A DNA stretch of 64,000 bases from Lolliginicoccus lacisalsi (GCF_014841105.1 NZ_JACYWE010000005.1:62001-126000); one strand, 5' to 3'; counted from the stretch's first letter, positions 32,587 to 43,127 are shown. The notes: generated by a model from the letters alone, not told the origin. Numbers and translations are program-made.

Positions 32587-33819
32587 ATGGCCCCGATGAT
32601 CACCGCGCAGGCGACCGCGCCCCATGCCACGCCGCATGGGGTGGACTCGCGCGGGTACCGGGCCATCACCGTGGCCTTGTTCATTGCCGGGGTCACCACC
32701 TTCGGGTCGATGTACTCGACGCAAGCGGTGCTGCCCGAGCTCTCCCGAGCGTTCGGGGTGGCTCCCGCGACCTCAGCGCTCGCGATGTCGGTGACCACCG
32801 GGGCCCTCGCGCTCGCGATCATCCCGGCGAGCGCGATGTCCTCGCGGTTCGGCCGCACCCGCGTGATGACGATTTCCGCGATCGCCGCCGCGGTGATCGG
32901 CCTGCTCGTGCCGCTCTCCCCCACGCTTTCCACGATCCTGGTGCTGCGCGCCCTGCAGGGCCTCGCCCTAGCGGGAGTGCCCGCGGTGGCGATGGCCTAC
33001 CTGGCCGAGGAGATCGAGGGCGCTTCCCTCGGCCAGGCGATGGGCCGCTACATCGCGGGCACGACCGTCGGCGCGCTGCTCGGGCGGATCCTCGCCTTCG
33101 GGCTGCTCGACGTGACGTCCTGGCGGTGGGCGCTCGAGGCGACCGCGCTGGTAGCCGCGGCCAGCGCCATCGTGATGATGCGGATGCTGCCCCGCTCGCG
33201 CATGTTCGTCGCCCGCCCCGTCTCCCTGCGCGCCACCGCCAGCCAGGCCTGGGGCCACCTGCGCGATACGCGGATGCTCGCGCTCTTCGGCGTCAGCTTC
33301 CTGCTGATGGGCGCGTTCGTGTCGATGTACAACTTCCTCGGCTACCGGCTGCTCGGGGAGCCATTCGGGCTTGCCCCCGCCCTCGCGGGACTGGTGTTCC
33401 TGTTCTATCTCTCGGGGACCGTGTCCTCACCCCGCGCCGGGCGCCTCGCTGACCGGTTCGGCCGGCGCGGGGTGCTGCTCGGCGCGATCACGCTGATGCT
33501 CGTCGGTGCCGCGCTGTCGCTGCCCCCCATGCTGCCAACGTTGCTCGCCGGGATCGCAGTGCTGACCACCGGGTTCTTCGCCGCTCACGCCGTGGCATCG
33601 AGCTGGGTGGGCGTGCTCGCTCGACGCGACCGGGCGGAAGCATCGTCGCTGTACCTCGCGGCGTACTACACCGGTTCCGCGGTGCTCGGTGGCGGCGCGG
33701 GCATCATGTTCGGCCATGGCGGCTGGGCAGGGCTCATCGTCCACGTCGCGGTGTGCGTGGTGCTCGCGCTCGTCCTCGTCCTGTGCGCGCTGCCGCGCTC
33801 GGTCGCCCGGCGCGGCTAG
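32587..33819 (+). CDS. MFS transporter (YnfM/DHA1-like)
   Basis: 410 residues with twelve predicted membrane helices. Both half-repeats carry motif A variants: AMSSRFGRTRVM between helices two and three and LADRFGRRGVLL between eight and nine. Helix five region GRYIAGTTVGALLGRILAFG resembles YnfM-type drug efflux proteins. Export of a small organic compound is likely; the substrate is unknown. Start at ATG 32587, though an ATG nine bases on is also possible. Probably regulated by the divergent LysR. Confidence 0.85.
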   Translation: MAPMITAQATAPHATPHGVDSRGYRAITVALFIAGVTTFGSMYSTQAVLPELSRAFGVAPATSALAMSVTTGALALAIIPASAMSSRFGRTRVMTISAIAAAVIGLLVPLSPTLSTILVLRALQGLALAGVPAVAMAYLAEEIEGASLGQAMGRYIAGTTVGALLGRILAFGLLDVTSWRWALEATALVAAASAIVMMRMLPRSRMFVARPVSLRATASQAWGHLRDTRMLALFGVSFLLMGAFVSMYNFLGYRLLGEPFGLAPALAGLVFLFYLSGTVSSPRAGRLADRFGRRGVLLGAITLMLVGAALSLPPMLPTLLAGIAVLTTGFFAAHAVASSWVGVLARRDRAEASSLYLAAYYTGSAVLGGGAGIMFGHGGWAGLIVHVAVCVVLALVLVLCALPRSVARRG

Positions 33820-33850
33820 CGGCGTTGCGCGCCTGCCTGGCGCGCCGGGA

Positions 33851-33917
33851 TCTGCTGGTGATTGTCACGCGACACGCCGCGACACGCCAACGCCGGGCGT
33901 GACAATCGCTAGCAGAT
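33851..33917. repeat. palindromic element family D, copy 2
   Basis: TCTGCTGGTGATTGTCACGC (33851-33870) pairs with GCGTGACAATCGCTAGCAGA (33898-33917) over 20 bp with two mismatches and a 27-nt spacer that itself contains GACACGCC twice. It lies in the 138-bp gap between convergent genes and may terminate both. Confidence 0.75.
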
Positions 33918-33957
33918 TCACCCGCCGCCACCAGGAACGCTGCCCCGGTGGAAGCAC

Positions 33958-34938
33958 CTAGCCCCGCGCGCCCTCCAGCGACCGGGCACCATCGCCCAGA
34001 ACAACGTCCACCTGGGCCGCGCCGATCCTGACAGCCGTGCGCAGGAGCTGCTCGTCCCGCTCCCCGGTACCGACCATGGGCGCGGTGTCGGGCGGCCTGA
34101 TCACGGAAAAGGCCGGGCTGGGCCGGCCAAGGATCTCCTCGAGCTGCTCGGCACGCTCGGCGCGGCCCGTCCAGGCCTGCACGGCAGCGCGGGATTGCCG
34201 CGCGAGGTATCCGTGGACGGCCAGCACCTCCATCAGCGCGGAGAGCCCGCTGTTGCCGGCGAGGGCGTGGGCGGCGCTGCGGGTGCGCAGCACGAGCACA
34301 TGCGTCGCGCCCCAGGCGAGCGCGGAGCCGAGCGGAACGGATTCGGCGAGGCCGCCGTCGAGGTAGCGCTGGCCGCCGAGGTGCACGGGCGGCCCGGCCA
34401 CCAGGGGCAGCGCGCAGCTTGCCCGCAGTGCTGCCCTGATCCCGGCGGGCGTGCGGGTGTGTCGGTGCAGGTCGGTGGCGGCGCCGGTAGCTAGCTCGGT
34501 CGCCACCGGATGCAGGGTGGTGTGGTGCGCCCCGATCGCGGCGAAATCCATCGGGGCGATGGTGGTGTAGATCGTCTCGACGAGATGCTCGATGTCGAAG
34601 GCCCGGCCGCCGGTGAGCAGGCGGCGCGGCTCGAGGATGCGGTGCACAACGCGCGGCTCCCACCACGTCCAGAGGTGCTCGTTGGCGGTCCCGGCGAGGA
34701 ACCAGGCGGCGTTGAGCGCCCCGGCGGAGGTGCCAAAAACAGCATCGAAGGCGGTGCTGTAGCCGAGCTTCTCCAGAGTGGCGACCATGCCGCCCGAGTA
34801 GGAGCCACGCGCTCCCCCGCCCTCGATGACGAGCGCGACCTTGTGGTCGTCCGCGCGATCGCGCGCGGTCGAGGCGAAGGCACGGCGATGCCGCAGGATA
34901 TCGAGGACGGTGCGCTGCGGGCGGGAGAAGCTGTGCAT
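33958..34938 (-). CDS. patatin-like phospholipase
   Basis: 326 residues with every patatin landmark: the oxyanion glycine loop IEGGGARGSYSGG (residues about 37-49), the nucleophile FGTSAGALN (GTSAG), and the catalytic aspartate in YLDGGLAES. It would hydrolyse acyl lipids by a Ser-Asp dyad. No signal peptide or membrane helix, so it is probably cytoplasmic or peripheral. RssA/YjjU-type length. It ends facing the MFS gene. Confidence 0.87.
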   Translation of the reverse strand: MHSFSRPQRTVLDILRHRRAFASTARDRADDHKVALVIEGGGARGSYSGGMVATLEKLGYSTAFDAVFGTSAGALNAAWFLAGTANEHLWTWWEPRVVHRILEPRRLLTGGRAFDIEHLVETIYTTIAPMDFAAIGAHHTTLHPVATELATGAATDLHRHTRTPAGIRAALRASCALPLVAGPPVHLGGQRYLDGGLAESVPLGSALAWGATHVLVLRTRSAAHALAGNSGLSALMEVLAVHGYLARQSRAAVQAWTGRAERAEQLEEILGRPSPAFSVIRPPDTAPMVGTGERDEQLLRTAVRIGAAQVDVVLGDGARSLEGARG

Positions 34939-35070
34939 GAGACGTAACGTAGCGGTTATCGTCCAACCCTGCTGCAACGATGGTTACTCGACTCGTGAAC
35001 TTTCCGCGCCACTCGGTTACCGGCACGTTGCGGGGCACGGCTCGTTTGCGTGGTCGTCGGCCCGCCGCGC

Positions 35071-36597
<1,527 letters not shown>

Positions 36598-36740
36598 CTA
36601 TAGATTGAAGGGGGCAGGGAACGTCAGTCGTTTCCTGCCGTTGCTGTCTTCCGGGGAGCATCAGCGCGCGACGAGGACTACGGTGGAGGCGTCCACGATC
36701 AGCGCGGAGTCTTTGATTCCCTGCATCCCCGAGGAGCGCA

Positions 36741-37286
36741 ATGAAGATTGGCATCATCATCGGTTCGATTCGTGACGACCGCAAGGGAGCGCTTGTTGGC
36801 TCCTGGGTGAGCGGGGCCGCGAAGGCGCGCGATGATGCCGACTTCGTGGTGATCGACCTGAAGGCATTCGACGTTCCGCTGCTTACCTCAGCGACCGTTC
36901 CGGGGGCGGCGAACCGGCAGTACGATTCCGAGGCCGTCACCGCCTGGGGCGCGGCGATCGATGAGTGCGACGGCTTTGTGTTCGTCACTCCCGAGTACAA
37001 CCACAGTGTCCCCGGCGGGTTCAAGAACGCGTTCGACAGCATCGGTCCCGAGTGGAAGGGCAAGACCGTCGCGTTTGTCTCCTACGGCGCCGACGGAGGC
37101 GTGCGCGCGGTGGAGCATTGGCGCCAGATCACCGCGAACTTCCAGATGCATGACGTGCGGGCGCAGGTCGCGCTCGGCCTGTTCACCGATTTCGACGAGG
37201 CCGGACTAGCCCTGCAGGACCGCCGCGAGGGCGAGCTCGCGACGCTCCTCGACCAGCTCGTGTCGTTGACCGAGCGCCTCTGCTGA
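36741..37286 (+). CDS. NADPH-dependent FMN reductase
   Basis: 181 residues with a flavodoxin-like fold: IGIIIGSIRDDRKGALVGSW (FMN phosphate loop GSIRxxR), DGFVFVTPEYNHSVPGGFKN (residues about 75-94, the PEYN signature), and VAFVSYGADGGVRAVEHWRQ. It belongs to the azoreductase/chromate-reductase-like group and would use NADPH to reduce FMN or quinones. GAGGAGCGCA precedes the ATG. It is divergent from the FAD monooxygenase but that enzyme carries its own FAD, so a direct link is uncertain. Confidence 0.87.
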   Translation: MKIGIIIGSIRDDRKGALVGSWVSGAAKARDDADFVVIDLKAFDVPLLTSATVPGAANRQYDSEAVTAWGAAIDECDGFVFVTPEYNHSVPGGFKNAFDSIGPEWKGKTVAFVSYGADGGVRAVEHWRQITANFQMHDVRAQVALGLFTDFDEAGLALQDRREGELATLLDQLVSLTERLC

Positions 37287-37380
37287 CACTGGGTCCCCTC
37301 TCTCACCGTGACGTTTCGTGCTGGTACGACGGTTCACGGGCCGCTCCGAGGAAGATCATTCTGCTGTGATTCACGTCACT

Positions 37381-37393
37381 AAATCGGCGATTT
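37381..37393. promoter_or_regulatory. palindrome upstream of alkB copy 1
   Basis: AAATCG-G-CGATTT (37381-37393), perfect 6-bp arms, 68-80 bp before the alkB start. Candidate operator for alkane-responsive control. It is not found upstream of the second alkB. Confidence 0.4.
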
Positions 37394-37460
37394 GGGCGTA
37401 GTGTCGGAAGTAGCGGCAACACAGAGTTGTGGTGCCTTTGTGGTGAGCCAAGGAGGGCTA

Positions 37461-38744
37461 ATGACTTCATCGGATTCGCTGCACGAGACTCCCGTCTCGC
37501 AGTGGCACGACAAGAAGCGCTACTGGTGGATGCTCGGGATGGCGGTCCCTGCCTTGTTCCTTGTGGGAATGGGTTTCGTCGCGCTGTACAACAGTCTCGG
37601 CTGGACGACCGCGGCATCGATCTCCTGGTGGATCGGCCCGATCCTCGTCTACATGATCATTCCCTTGATCGACATCGCTCTCGGTCCGGACGGCTCGAAC
37701 CCGCCGGATGACTGGATGGAGAAGCTGGAGAACGACAAGTACTACCGGTACATCCTCTACGCCTACACCCCGATCCAGTACACCGGCTTCGTCTTCGCCT
37801 GCTATTTCGTCACGGCCAGCAACCCGAGCTGGATCGGCTATGACGGACCGCTATCGTTGATCGACAAGTTCGGCGTGATGGCCACGATGGCGATGATCGG
37901 CGGCATCGGCATCAATACCGCCCATGAGCTCGGCCATAAGAAGGTCCAGCTCGAGCGCTGGCTGTCGAAGATCACCCTCGCGCAGACCTTCTACGGGCAC
38001 TTCTACGTCGAGCACAACCGCGGCCACCACGTCCGCGTCGCCACGCCGGAGGACCCCGCGAGCGCGAGGTTCGGCGAGAACTTCTGGATGTTCCTCCCCC
38101 GCACCGTGTGGGGCAGCCTCAAGTCGGCCTGGCACCTCGAGCAGCAACGCTTCGACCGGATGGGCAAGAGCCCGTGGTCCATCAAGAACGATGTGCTCAA
38201 CGCCTGGCTGATGTCGGTGGTGCTGTGGGGCGCGATGGTCGCGATCTTCGGCTGGGCCGTGCTGCCGTGGATCATCCTCCAGGCCGTCTGGGGATTCTCG
38301 CTGCTCGAGGTGGTCAACTACCTGGAGCACTACGGCCTGGTTCGGCAGAAGACCGCGAGCGGGCGCTATGAGCGGTGCGCGCCGTCGCACTCGTGGAATA
38401 GCGACCACATCTGCACCAACGTGTTCCTGTACCACCTGCAGCGACACAGCGACCACCACGCCTACCCCACCCGCCGCTACCAGATCCTGCGCTCCTGGGA
38501 CGGCGCGCCGAGCCTGCCCAGCGGCTACGCCAGCATGATCGTGCTGGCCTACTTCCCGCCGCTGTGGCGCCGCGTCATGGACAAGCGCGTGCTCGCCCAC
38601 TACGGCGGTGACATCACCAAGGCGAACATCTATCCGCCCAAGCGGGAGAAGATCCTCGCCAAGTACGGCGCCGGAAACGCTGACGGAGGGAACTCTGGCG
38701 ACGAGAAGCCGGGCGCAGGGAACTCAGGCTCAGGGGAATCCTGA
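37461..38744 (+). CDS. alkB: alkane 1-monooxygenase, copy 1
   Basis: 427 residues of the integral-membrane di-iron AlkB family. All histidine boxes are intact: HELGHKK (from residue 155), EHNRGHH (from residue 184) and the AlkB signature RHSDHHAYPTRRYQ (from residue 328), plus NYLEHYG. About six membrane helices precede and separate them. It hydroxylates medium/long n-alkanes at the terminal carbon using electrons from rubredoxin. No rubredoxin is fused: the tail after residue 405 is a low-complexity glycine/asparagine/serine stretch (NADGGNSGDEKPGAGNSGSG). No rubredoxin or rubredoxin reductase gene lies nearby. AAGGAGGGCTA sets the start. Confidence 0.9.
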   Translation: MTSSDSLHETPVSQWHDKKRYWWMLGMAVPALFLVGMGFVALYNSLGWTTAASISWWIGPILVYMIIPLIDIALGPDGSNPPDDWMEKLENDKYYRYILYAYTPIQYTGFVFACYFVTASNPSWIGYDGPLSLIDKFGVMATMAMIGGIGINTAHELGHKKVQLERWLSKITLAQTFYGHFYVEHNRGHHVRVATPEDPASARFGENFWMFLPRTVWGSLKSAWHLEQQRFDRMGKSPWSIKNDVLNAWLMSVVLWGAMVAIFGWAVLPWIILQAVWGFSLLEVVNYLEHYGLVRQKTASGRYERCAPSHSWNSDHICTNVFLYHLQRHSDHHAYPTRRYQILRSWDGAPSLPSGYASMIVLAYFPPLWRRVMDKRVLAHYGGDITKANIYPPKREKILAKYGAGNADGGNSGDEKPGAGNSGSGES

Positions 38745-38767
38745 CCCACCCACCGCCGCGCTGACGG

Positions 38768-38799
38768 TGCCCTCCTGGTCCACGCCGACCGGGAGGGCA
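38768..38799 (+). terminator. terminator hairpin after alkB copy 1
   Basis: TGCCCTCCTGGTC (38768-38780) pairs with GACCGGGAGGGCA (38787-38799): 13 bp with one mismatch and a 6-nt loop, 24 bp after the alkB stop. It ends before the next start at 38818. Confidence 0.7.
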
Positions 38800-38817
38800 T
38801 TGTCGTCGCGGGGCACA

Positions 38818-39525
38818 ATGGCAGGCATGAAAGGCATGACGCGCGAGCATCGCATCGCTGGAGCCCTCTACCTGCTTGCCGCCGCGGTGGTGATCGGCGG
38901 CATGGTGCTCTATGCCAGCATCGGCATCGACCTCGAGGAGGCCGTGCGCGACGGCACGATGGCCTCCTACCTCGAAGCCGCCTCGGGCAGCGCCGCCCTG
39001 GTGCTCAACTACGGCATGTGGATCGTCACCGCTCTGCTCGTCGCGCTCGGCTCGGTAGCGCTGGCCGTGGGAAGCCGGACGCTAGCCTCGGCCCTGGGTG
39101 CTGCCGTCGCCGTGATCGCTGCCGCGGTCGCGCTGCCGACGTACCTGCTCGCGATGACCCTCGTGGTGGCCGCGGCCGACGAGGGCGCCGTCGATCTCGC
39201 GAGCGTGCTGGGATGGATGGCCTCCCGCGCCGACTGGACCACCACGGCGCTGCTGCTCGGCCTCGCGCCCGCCTTGCTGAGCTGGTCGGGCCCGTGGGCT
39301 CCCGGCTGGATGCGATTGCTGGGCGTCGCCTCGGCCGCGTGCGGGGCAGTGGCGATCGCTGTGCTGCCCATCGAGTCGCTCGCTCCCGCCGGATATGCCG
39401 TGCTGGTCACGGGCCCGATGTGGCTCCTGGCCGCCGGGGTGGTGCTCGTCAGCCCTTCGCGCGGCGTTGCCCGCGCAGCCGGCGGCGCAGGGCCGAGTAC
39501 TCCTCCGGATCGATCTCGCCATTGA
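38818..39525 (+). CDS. hypothetical multi-spanning membrane protein
   Basis: 235 residues with about six hydrophobic helices, for example AGALYLLAAAVVIGGMVLYA, GMWIVTALLVALGSVALAVG, AVAVIAAAVALPTYLLAMTL and VLVTGPMWLLAAGVVLVS. The layout, with an acidic loop after helix one, resembles DUF4386-type proteins, but I do not find a firm signature. There is no clear Shine-Dalgarno; ATG codons at 38818, 38827 and 38836 are all possible. The last 77 bp overlap the tail of the convergent SHOCT gene. Confidence 0.6.
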   Translation: MAGMKGMTREHRIAGALYLLAAAVVIGGMVLYASIGIDLEEAVRDGTMASYLEAASGSAALVLNYGMWIVTALLVALGSVALAVGSRTLASALGAAVAVIAAAVALPTYLLAMTLVVAAADEGAVDLASVLGWMASRADWTTTALLLGLAPALLSWSGPWAPGWMRLLGVASAACGAVAIAVLPIESLAPAGYAVLVTGPMWLLAAGVVLVSPSRGVARAAGGAGPSTPPDRSRH

Positions 39526-39700
39526 CGAGGCGCCGGTCGAGCAGTTGCTCCGCGGTCGGCGCCGAGGGATCGCTCGCTCCGCTGCGGATCAGCACGATCA
39601 TCGCCCACACGAGAACAGCGAGCAGCGCGATCCACACCACCGGCATCAGCATCATCCAGGACCACCCGGCCCCATCCCACCCAAGCATCATCGCCGACAC
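39449..39700 (-). CDS. SHOCT-domain small membrane protein
   Basis: 83 residues: a tryptophan-rich N-terminus, one or two membrane helices (WMMLMPVVWIALLAVLVWAM), then a C-terminal SHOCT motif (AEQLLDRRLVNGEIDPEEYSALRRRL, residues about 50-75). SHOCT proteins are widespread two-helix tails of unknown role, often membrane-anchored. It overlaps the end of the convergent membrane-protein gene by 77 bp. Start at ATG 39700 with GAAAGGGGTGTCGGCG upstream. Confidence 0.8.
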   Translation of the reverse strand: MSAMMLGWDGAGWSWMMLMPVVWIALLAVLVWAMIVLIRSGASDPSAPTAEQLLDRRLVNGEIDPEEYSALRRRLRGQRRAKG

Positions 39701-39792
39701 CCCTTTCCTCGTCCGCGCTCTCGATCCTCCCTGCGCGGACGGGCCCAGCTTCAGAGCCGCCGGTCATGGAAAGCGGGGCCAACTGGCCGGGA

Positions 39793-41523
39793 TCATGGGG
39801 GCATAGGTCCCTTCGGCCGTTCCTGCGGGGGGTGGCCGTGCCGCGTCTTGTAGGCACGCAGGTACCCGTCGACGGCGGTGGGCAGGGTGGGAAAGATCTG
39901 CTCCTCGCCGATCTTGCCGAGCAGGCCCGCGGCGTCGAGGTCGGCGCGCAGCTCCTGCTTGACGCGCGCGAGGGCGAGGGTGATGCCCCGTTTCTCGAGC
40001 TCCACGCGCATCTCCTCGAGCATGTCGGTGGCGGTCAGGTCGATCTCGATCATCGCCTCGGCGTTGAGGACGAGCCATTCGGTGGGGGTGGGCGCGGAAT
40101 CGACGGCGGCGACGGCGCGGCGGTGGAAGTCGGCGGCGTTGGCGAAGAACAGGGGCGCGTCGTAGCGGTAGACGACCAGGCCAGGCATGCGGCGGGCGTT
40201 GGGGTAGTCATCGATATCGTGCATTCCCGCGAGGCCGGGCACCTGGCCAAGGATTCCGTCGTGGGGCCGGGCGACACGACGCAGCAGGTCGAGGATCGAC
40301 AGCACGATGGCGACGATGACGCCGTAGAGCACGCCGAGCAGCAGCACGGAGAAGGTGGTAACGAGAGCGAGGACGAGCTCGCTGGACCGGTAGGCGGCGA
40401 TGCGGCGGAACTCGCGGACATCGATCAGTCGGGTGGCGGCGAAGACAACGAGCGCGCCGAGGGCGGCGGTGGGGAACAGCTCGAGGATCGGGCCGCCCGC
40501 GTAGAGGACGACGATCACGACCGCGAGCGCAGCGAGGGAGTGCAGCTGGGTGCGGCTTCCGATCGAGTCGCCGAGCGCGGTTCGGCTCGCGCTGCTGCTG
40601 ACGGGGAAGCCGTTGATCGCCGCGGCCCCGAGGTTGGCGCTGCCGAGGGCAAGCAGCTCCTTGTTGGCGTCGATGCGGTAGTTGTTGCGGGCGGCGAATG
40701 ATCGCGCGGTGAGCACGTTGTCGGAGTAGCCGACGATGGCCACGCCCACTGCGGGCAGCAGCAGGGCGCTCAGGTCGTCACCGGTGATCGAGGGCAACGA
40801 GGGGGCGGGCAGCCCCTGCGGGACCGCGCCGACGACAGCAATGCCGATATCGCGCAGCGAGAAGACCGCGGTGACCACGGCGGCGAGGATGACCGCGATG
40901 AGCGGGATCGGCAGGAGCGGCCAGCGGGCGTGCGCGGCGAGCAGGAACACGGTGGTCGCCGCGGCGAGGGTAAAGGTCGGCCAGTGGATATCGCCGATCA
41001 GCCCGAGGAAGGACAGCGCGCGGTCGGTCGCCGAGTCGCCGTCGACGGGGGTGCCGGTGATGGTGCCGAGCTGGCTGACGATCATGATCAGCGCGATGCC
41101 TGCCATGTAGCCGACGAGCACGGGGCGCGAGAGCAGATCGGCGAGGAACCCGAGCCTGGCTGCCCAGCCAAGGATGCAGGCGATGCCCACGAGCAGGGCG
41201 AGCAGCGCGGCGAGGCTAGCGTAGCGGGCGGGGTCCCCGGCGGCGAGGGGGCCGATCGCCACGGCTGTCATCAGTGCCGTAGTAGATTCCGGCCCCACCG
41301 AGAGCTGCCGCGAGGTGCCGAGGATCGCGTAGATCACCAGCGCGGCGCCGATGGCCCACAGCCCCACCACCGGAGGCAGCCCAGCGACGGCGGCATAGGC
41401 CATGACCTGTGGAATGAGGTAGGCCGCGACGGTGATGCCGGCGAGCACGTCGGCCCGGAGCCAGCGCCGCTGGTAGTGGCGCAGGGCTACGACGTTGCGT
41501 GGCACCTCGTTTGCCGTGGCCAT
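39793..41523 (-). CDS. SulP family anion transporter with STAS domain
   Basis: 576 residues. The SLC26/SulP membrane part starts YQRRWLRADVLAGITVAAYL and has IPQVMAYAAVAGLPPVVGLW and the signature GPESTTALMTA. Ten or more helices extend to about residue 410. The C-terminal STAS domain follows (YRYDAPLFFANAADFHRRAV and LVLNAEAMIEIDLTATDMLE). Substrate could be sulfate, bicarbonate or another anion; SulP sequence alone does not decide. It lies on the opposite strand between the two alkB copies. Start at ATG 41523. Confidence 0.88.
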   Translation of the reverse strand: MATANEVPRNVVALRHYQRRWLRADVLAGITVAAYLIPQVMAYAAVAGLPPVVGLWAIGAALVIYAILGTSRQLSVGPESTTALMTAVAIGPLAAGDPARYASLAALLALLVGIACILGWAARLGFLADLLSRPVLVGYMAGIALIMIVSQLGTITGTPVDGDSATDRALSFLGLIGDIHWPTFTLAAATTVFLLAAHARWPLLPIPLIAVILAAVVTAVFSLRDIGIAVVGAVPQGLPAPSLPSITGDDLSALLLPAVGVAIVGYSDNVLTARSFAARNNYRIDANKELLALGSANLGAAAINGFPVSSSASRTALGDSIGSRTQLHSLAALAVVIVVLYAGGPILELFPTAALGALVVFAATRLIDVREFRRIAAYRSSELVLALVTTFSVLLLGVLYGVIVAIVLSILDLLRRVARPHDGILGQVPGLAGMHDIDDYPNARRMPGLVVYRYDAPLFFANAADFHRRAVAAVDSAPTPTEWLVLNAEAMIEIDLTATDMLEEMRVELEKRGITLALARVKQELRADLDAAGLLGKIGEEQIFPTLPTAVDGYLRAYKTRHGHPPQERPKGPMPP

Positions 41524-41703
41524 GTCGACACTCCCGGCTCGAGAATTGTGGCGTTCTCGTGATCCTGCCATGCCCGGGCGGCCGCAGGGCAGGTCTTCGC
41601 TCGCCCCATCGCCATATCAAGCAGCGTTGCTTGTTTCTTTTGGACAAAACGGCGGGACTGTGATGCACGATGCACGTTCTCGCGCTATCGTCAGCGAGGT
41701 ATA

Positions 41704-41724
41704 CAGATCACACGTTTGTGTCTG
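41704..41724. promoter_or_regulatory. imperfect palindrome upstream of alkB copy 2
   Basis: CAGA-T-CACA-CGTT-TGTG-TCTG (41704-41724): 8 paired bases with one bulged T, ending 30 bp before the alkB start. It differs from the palindrome before copy 1, suggesting different control of the two paralogues. Confidence 0.35.
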
Positions 41725-41754
41725 CGTGTGTCCGTTTCGCTGGAGAGGACAAAG

Positions 41755-42987
41755 GTGTCGTCAGCAGAAGTTGTTCCAGAGAGCCCCGTGAGCGAGTGGC
41801 GCGACAAGAAGCGCTACTGGTGGACGCTGGGCATGCTTGTTCCCGGCGCGATGATCATCGTGCTCGGCCTCGTCTGGGGGCTCAACCAGATCGGCCTCAC
41901 ATCCGTCACGCACGTGCTGTGGTGGGCAGGGCCCATCCTCGTGTACATCCTCATCCCGCTCATCGATATCTTCCTGGGTCCCGACGGCGAGAACCCGCCG
42001 GAGGAATGGATGGAGCGGCTCGACAATGACAAGTACTACCGGTACATCCTCTACGCCTACATCCCCCTGCAGTACATCACGTTCTTCATGGCGATGTACC
42101 TGATCACCGCTAGTGACCTGGGCTGGCTCGGCTTCGACGGCGGCCTCGGCGTCATCGACAAGATCGGCCTGGCCATCAGCATCTCCTTCGTCGGTGGCAT
42201 CGGCATCAACACCGCCCACGAGCTCGGCCACAAGAAGGAGAACCTCGAGCGCTGGCTGTCGAAGATCACCCTCGCGCAGACCTTCTACGGGCACTTCTAC
42301 GTCGAGCACAACCGCGGCCACCACGTCCGCGTCGCCACGCCCGAGGACCCCGCGAGCTCGCGCCTCGGCGAGAGTTTCTGGGCTTTCTGGCCCCGCACCG
42401 TGTGGGGCAGCCTCAAGTCGTCGTGGCACCTCGAGAAGACCCGTTTCGAGCGCATGGGCAAGAGCCCGTGGTCCATCAAGAACGATGTGCTCAACGCCTG
42501 GCTGATGTCGGTGGTGCTGTTCGGTTCCACCATCGCCATATTCGGCACCGAGGTGATCCCCTACCTGATCCTGCAGACGATCCTGGGGTTCTCGCTGCTG
42601 GAGGTCGTGAACTACCTCGAGCACTACGGCCTGGTGCGCCAGAAGACCGCGAGCGGGCGCTACGAGCGCTGCTCCCCGCAGCACAGCTGGAACAGCGACC
42701 ACATCTGCACCAACGTGTTCCTGTACCACCTGCAGCGACACAGCGACCACCACGCCTACCCCACCCGCCGCTACCAGATCCTGCGCTCCTGGGACGGCGC
42801 GCCCAACCTGCCCAGCGGCTACGCCAGCATGATGGTGCTCGCGTACTTCCCGCCGCTGTGGCGCCGCGTCATGGACAAGCGCGTGCTCGCCCACTACAAC
42901 GGCGACATCACCAGGGCCAACATCCACCCCCGCAAGCGCGAGAAGTACCTCGCCCAGTACGGGGCCACGGCTAGCCACAACAGCTAG
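41755..42987 (+). CDS. alkB: alkane 1-monooxygenase, copy 2
   Basis: 410 residues, a close paralogue of the protein encoded at 37461. Same histidine boxes (HELGHKK, EHNRGHH, RHSDHHAYPTRRYQ) and NYLEHYG, and the same N-terminal VSEWRDKKRYWW. It lacks the low-complexity C-terminal tail of copy 1 and ends QYGATASHNS. GTG start with GGAGAGGA about nine bases upstream. Three stretches (98, 67 and 110 bp) are identical to copy 1 even at silent positions, whereas the N-terminal third is well diverged. No rubredoxin is fused or adjacent. Confidence 0.9.
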   Translation: MSSAEVVPESPVSEWRDKKRYWWTLGMLVPGAMIIVLGLVWGLNQIGLTSVTHVLWWAGPILVYILIPLIDIFLGPDGENPPEEWMERLDNDKYYRYILYAYIPLQYITFFMAMYLITASDLGWLGFDGGLGVIDKIGLAISISFVGGIGINTAHELGHKKENLERWLSKITLAQTFYGHFYVEHNRGHHVRVATPEDPASSRLGESFWAFWPRTVWGSLKSSWHLEKTRFERMGKSPWSIKNDVLNAWLMSVVLFGSTIAIFGTEVIPYLILQTILGFSLLEVVNYLEHYGLVRQKTASGRYERCSPQHSWNSDHICTNVFLYHLQRHSDHHAYPTRRYQILRSWDGAPNLPSGYASMMVLAYFPPLWRRVMDKRVLAHYNGDITRANIHPRKREKYLAQYGATASHNS

Positions 42988-43004
42988 CAAGCACCCTCAC
43001 CGCC

Positions 43005-43037
43005 TCCGGGGCCAGCGCACGCCGCGCTGGCCCCGGA
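43005..43037 (+). terminator. strong terminator hairpin after alkB copy 2
   Basis: TCCGGGGCCAGCGC (43005-43018) and GCGCTGGCCCCGGA (43024-43037) are perfect 14-bp arms with an ACGCC loop, 17 bp after the stop. Followed by CTTGTTTCG, a weak T-run. It insulates alkB from the ergothioneine operon. Confidence 0.85.
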
Positions 43038-43127
43038 CTTGTTTCGCTGTCCGCCGCCGCGGACTGGTCTGTCTGCTTGGTGGCAAAGTGTGGCGCGGAT
43101 CGCTTGGGCGCCGGTAGTTTCGAAACC

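Noticed and set aside
38640-38744. Rubredoxin domain fused to the AlkB C-terminus
   Set aside because: The tail is a glycine/asparagine/serine low-complexity stretch with no CxxC pairs.
41761-42990. Long open frame antisense to alkB copy 2 (and a similar one under copy 1)
   Set aside because: Product is valine/glutamate/aspartate-rich with no domain, and the sense strand carries a full AlkB. Long antisense frames are expected at this GC content.
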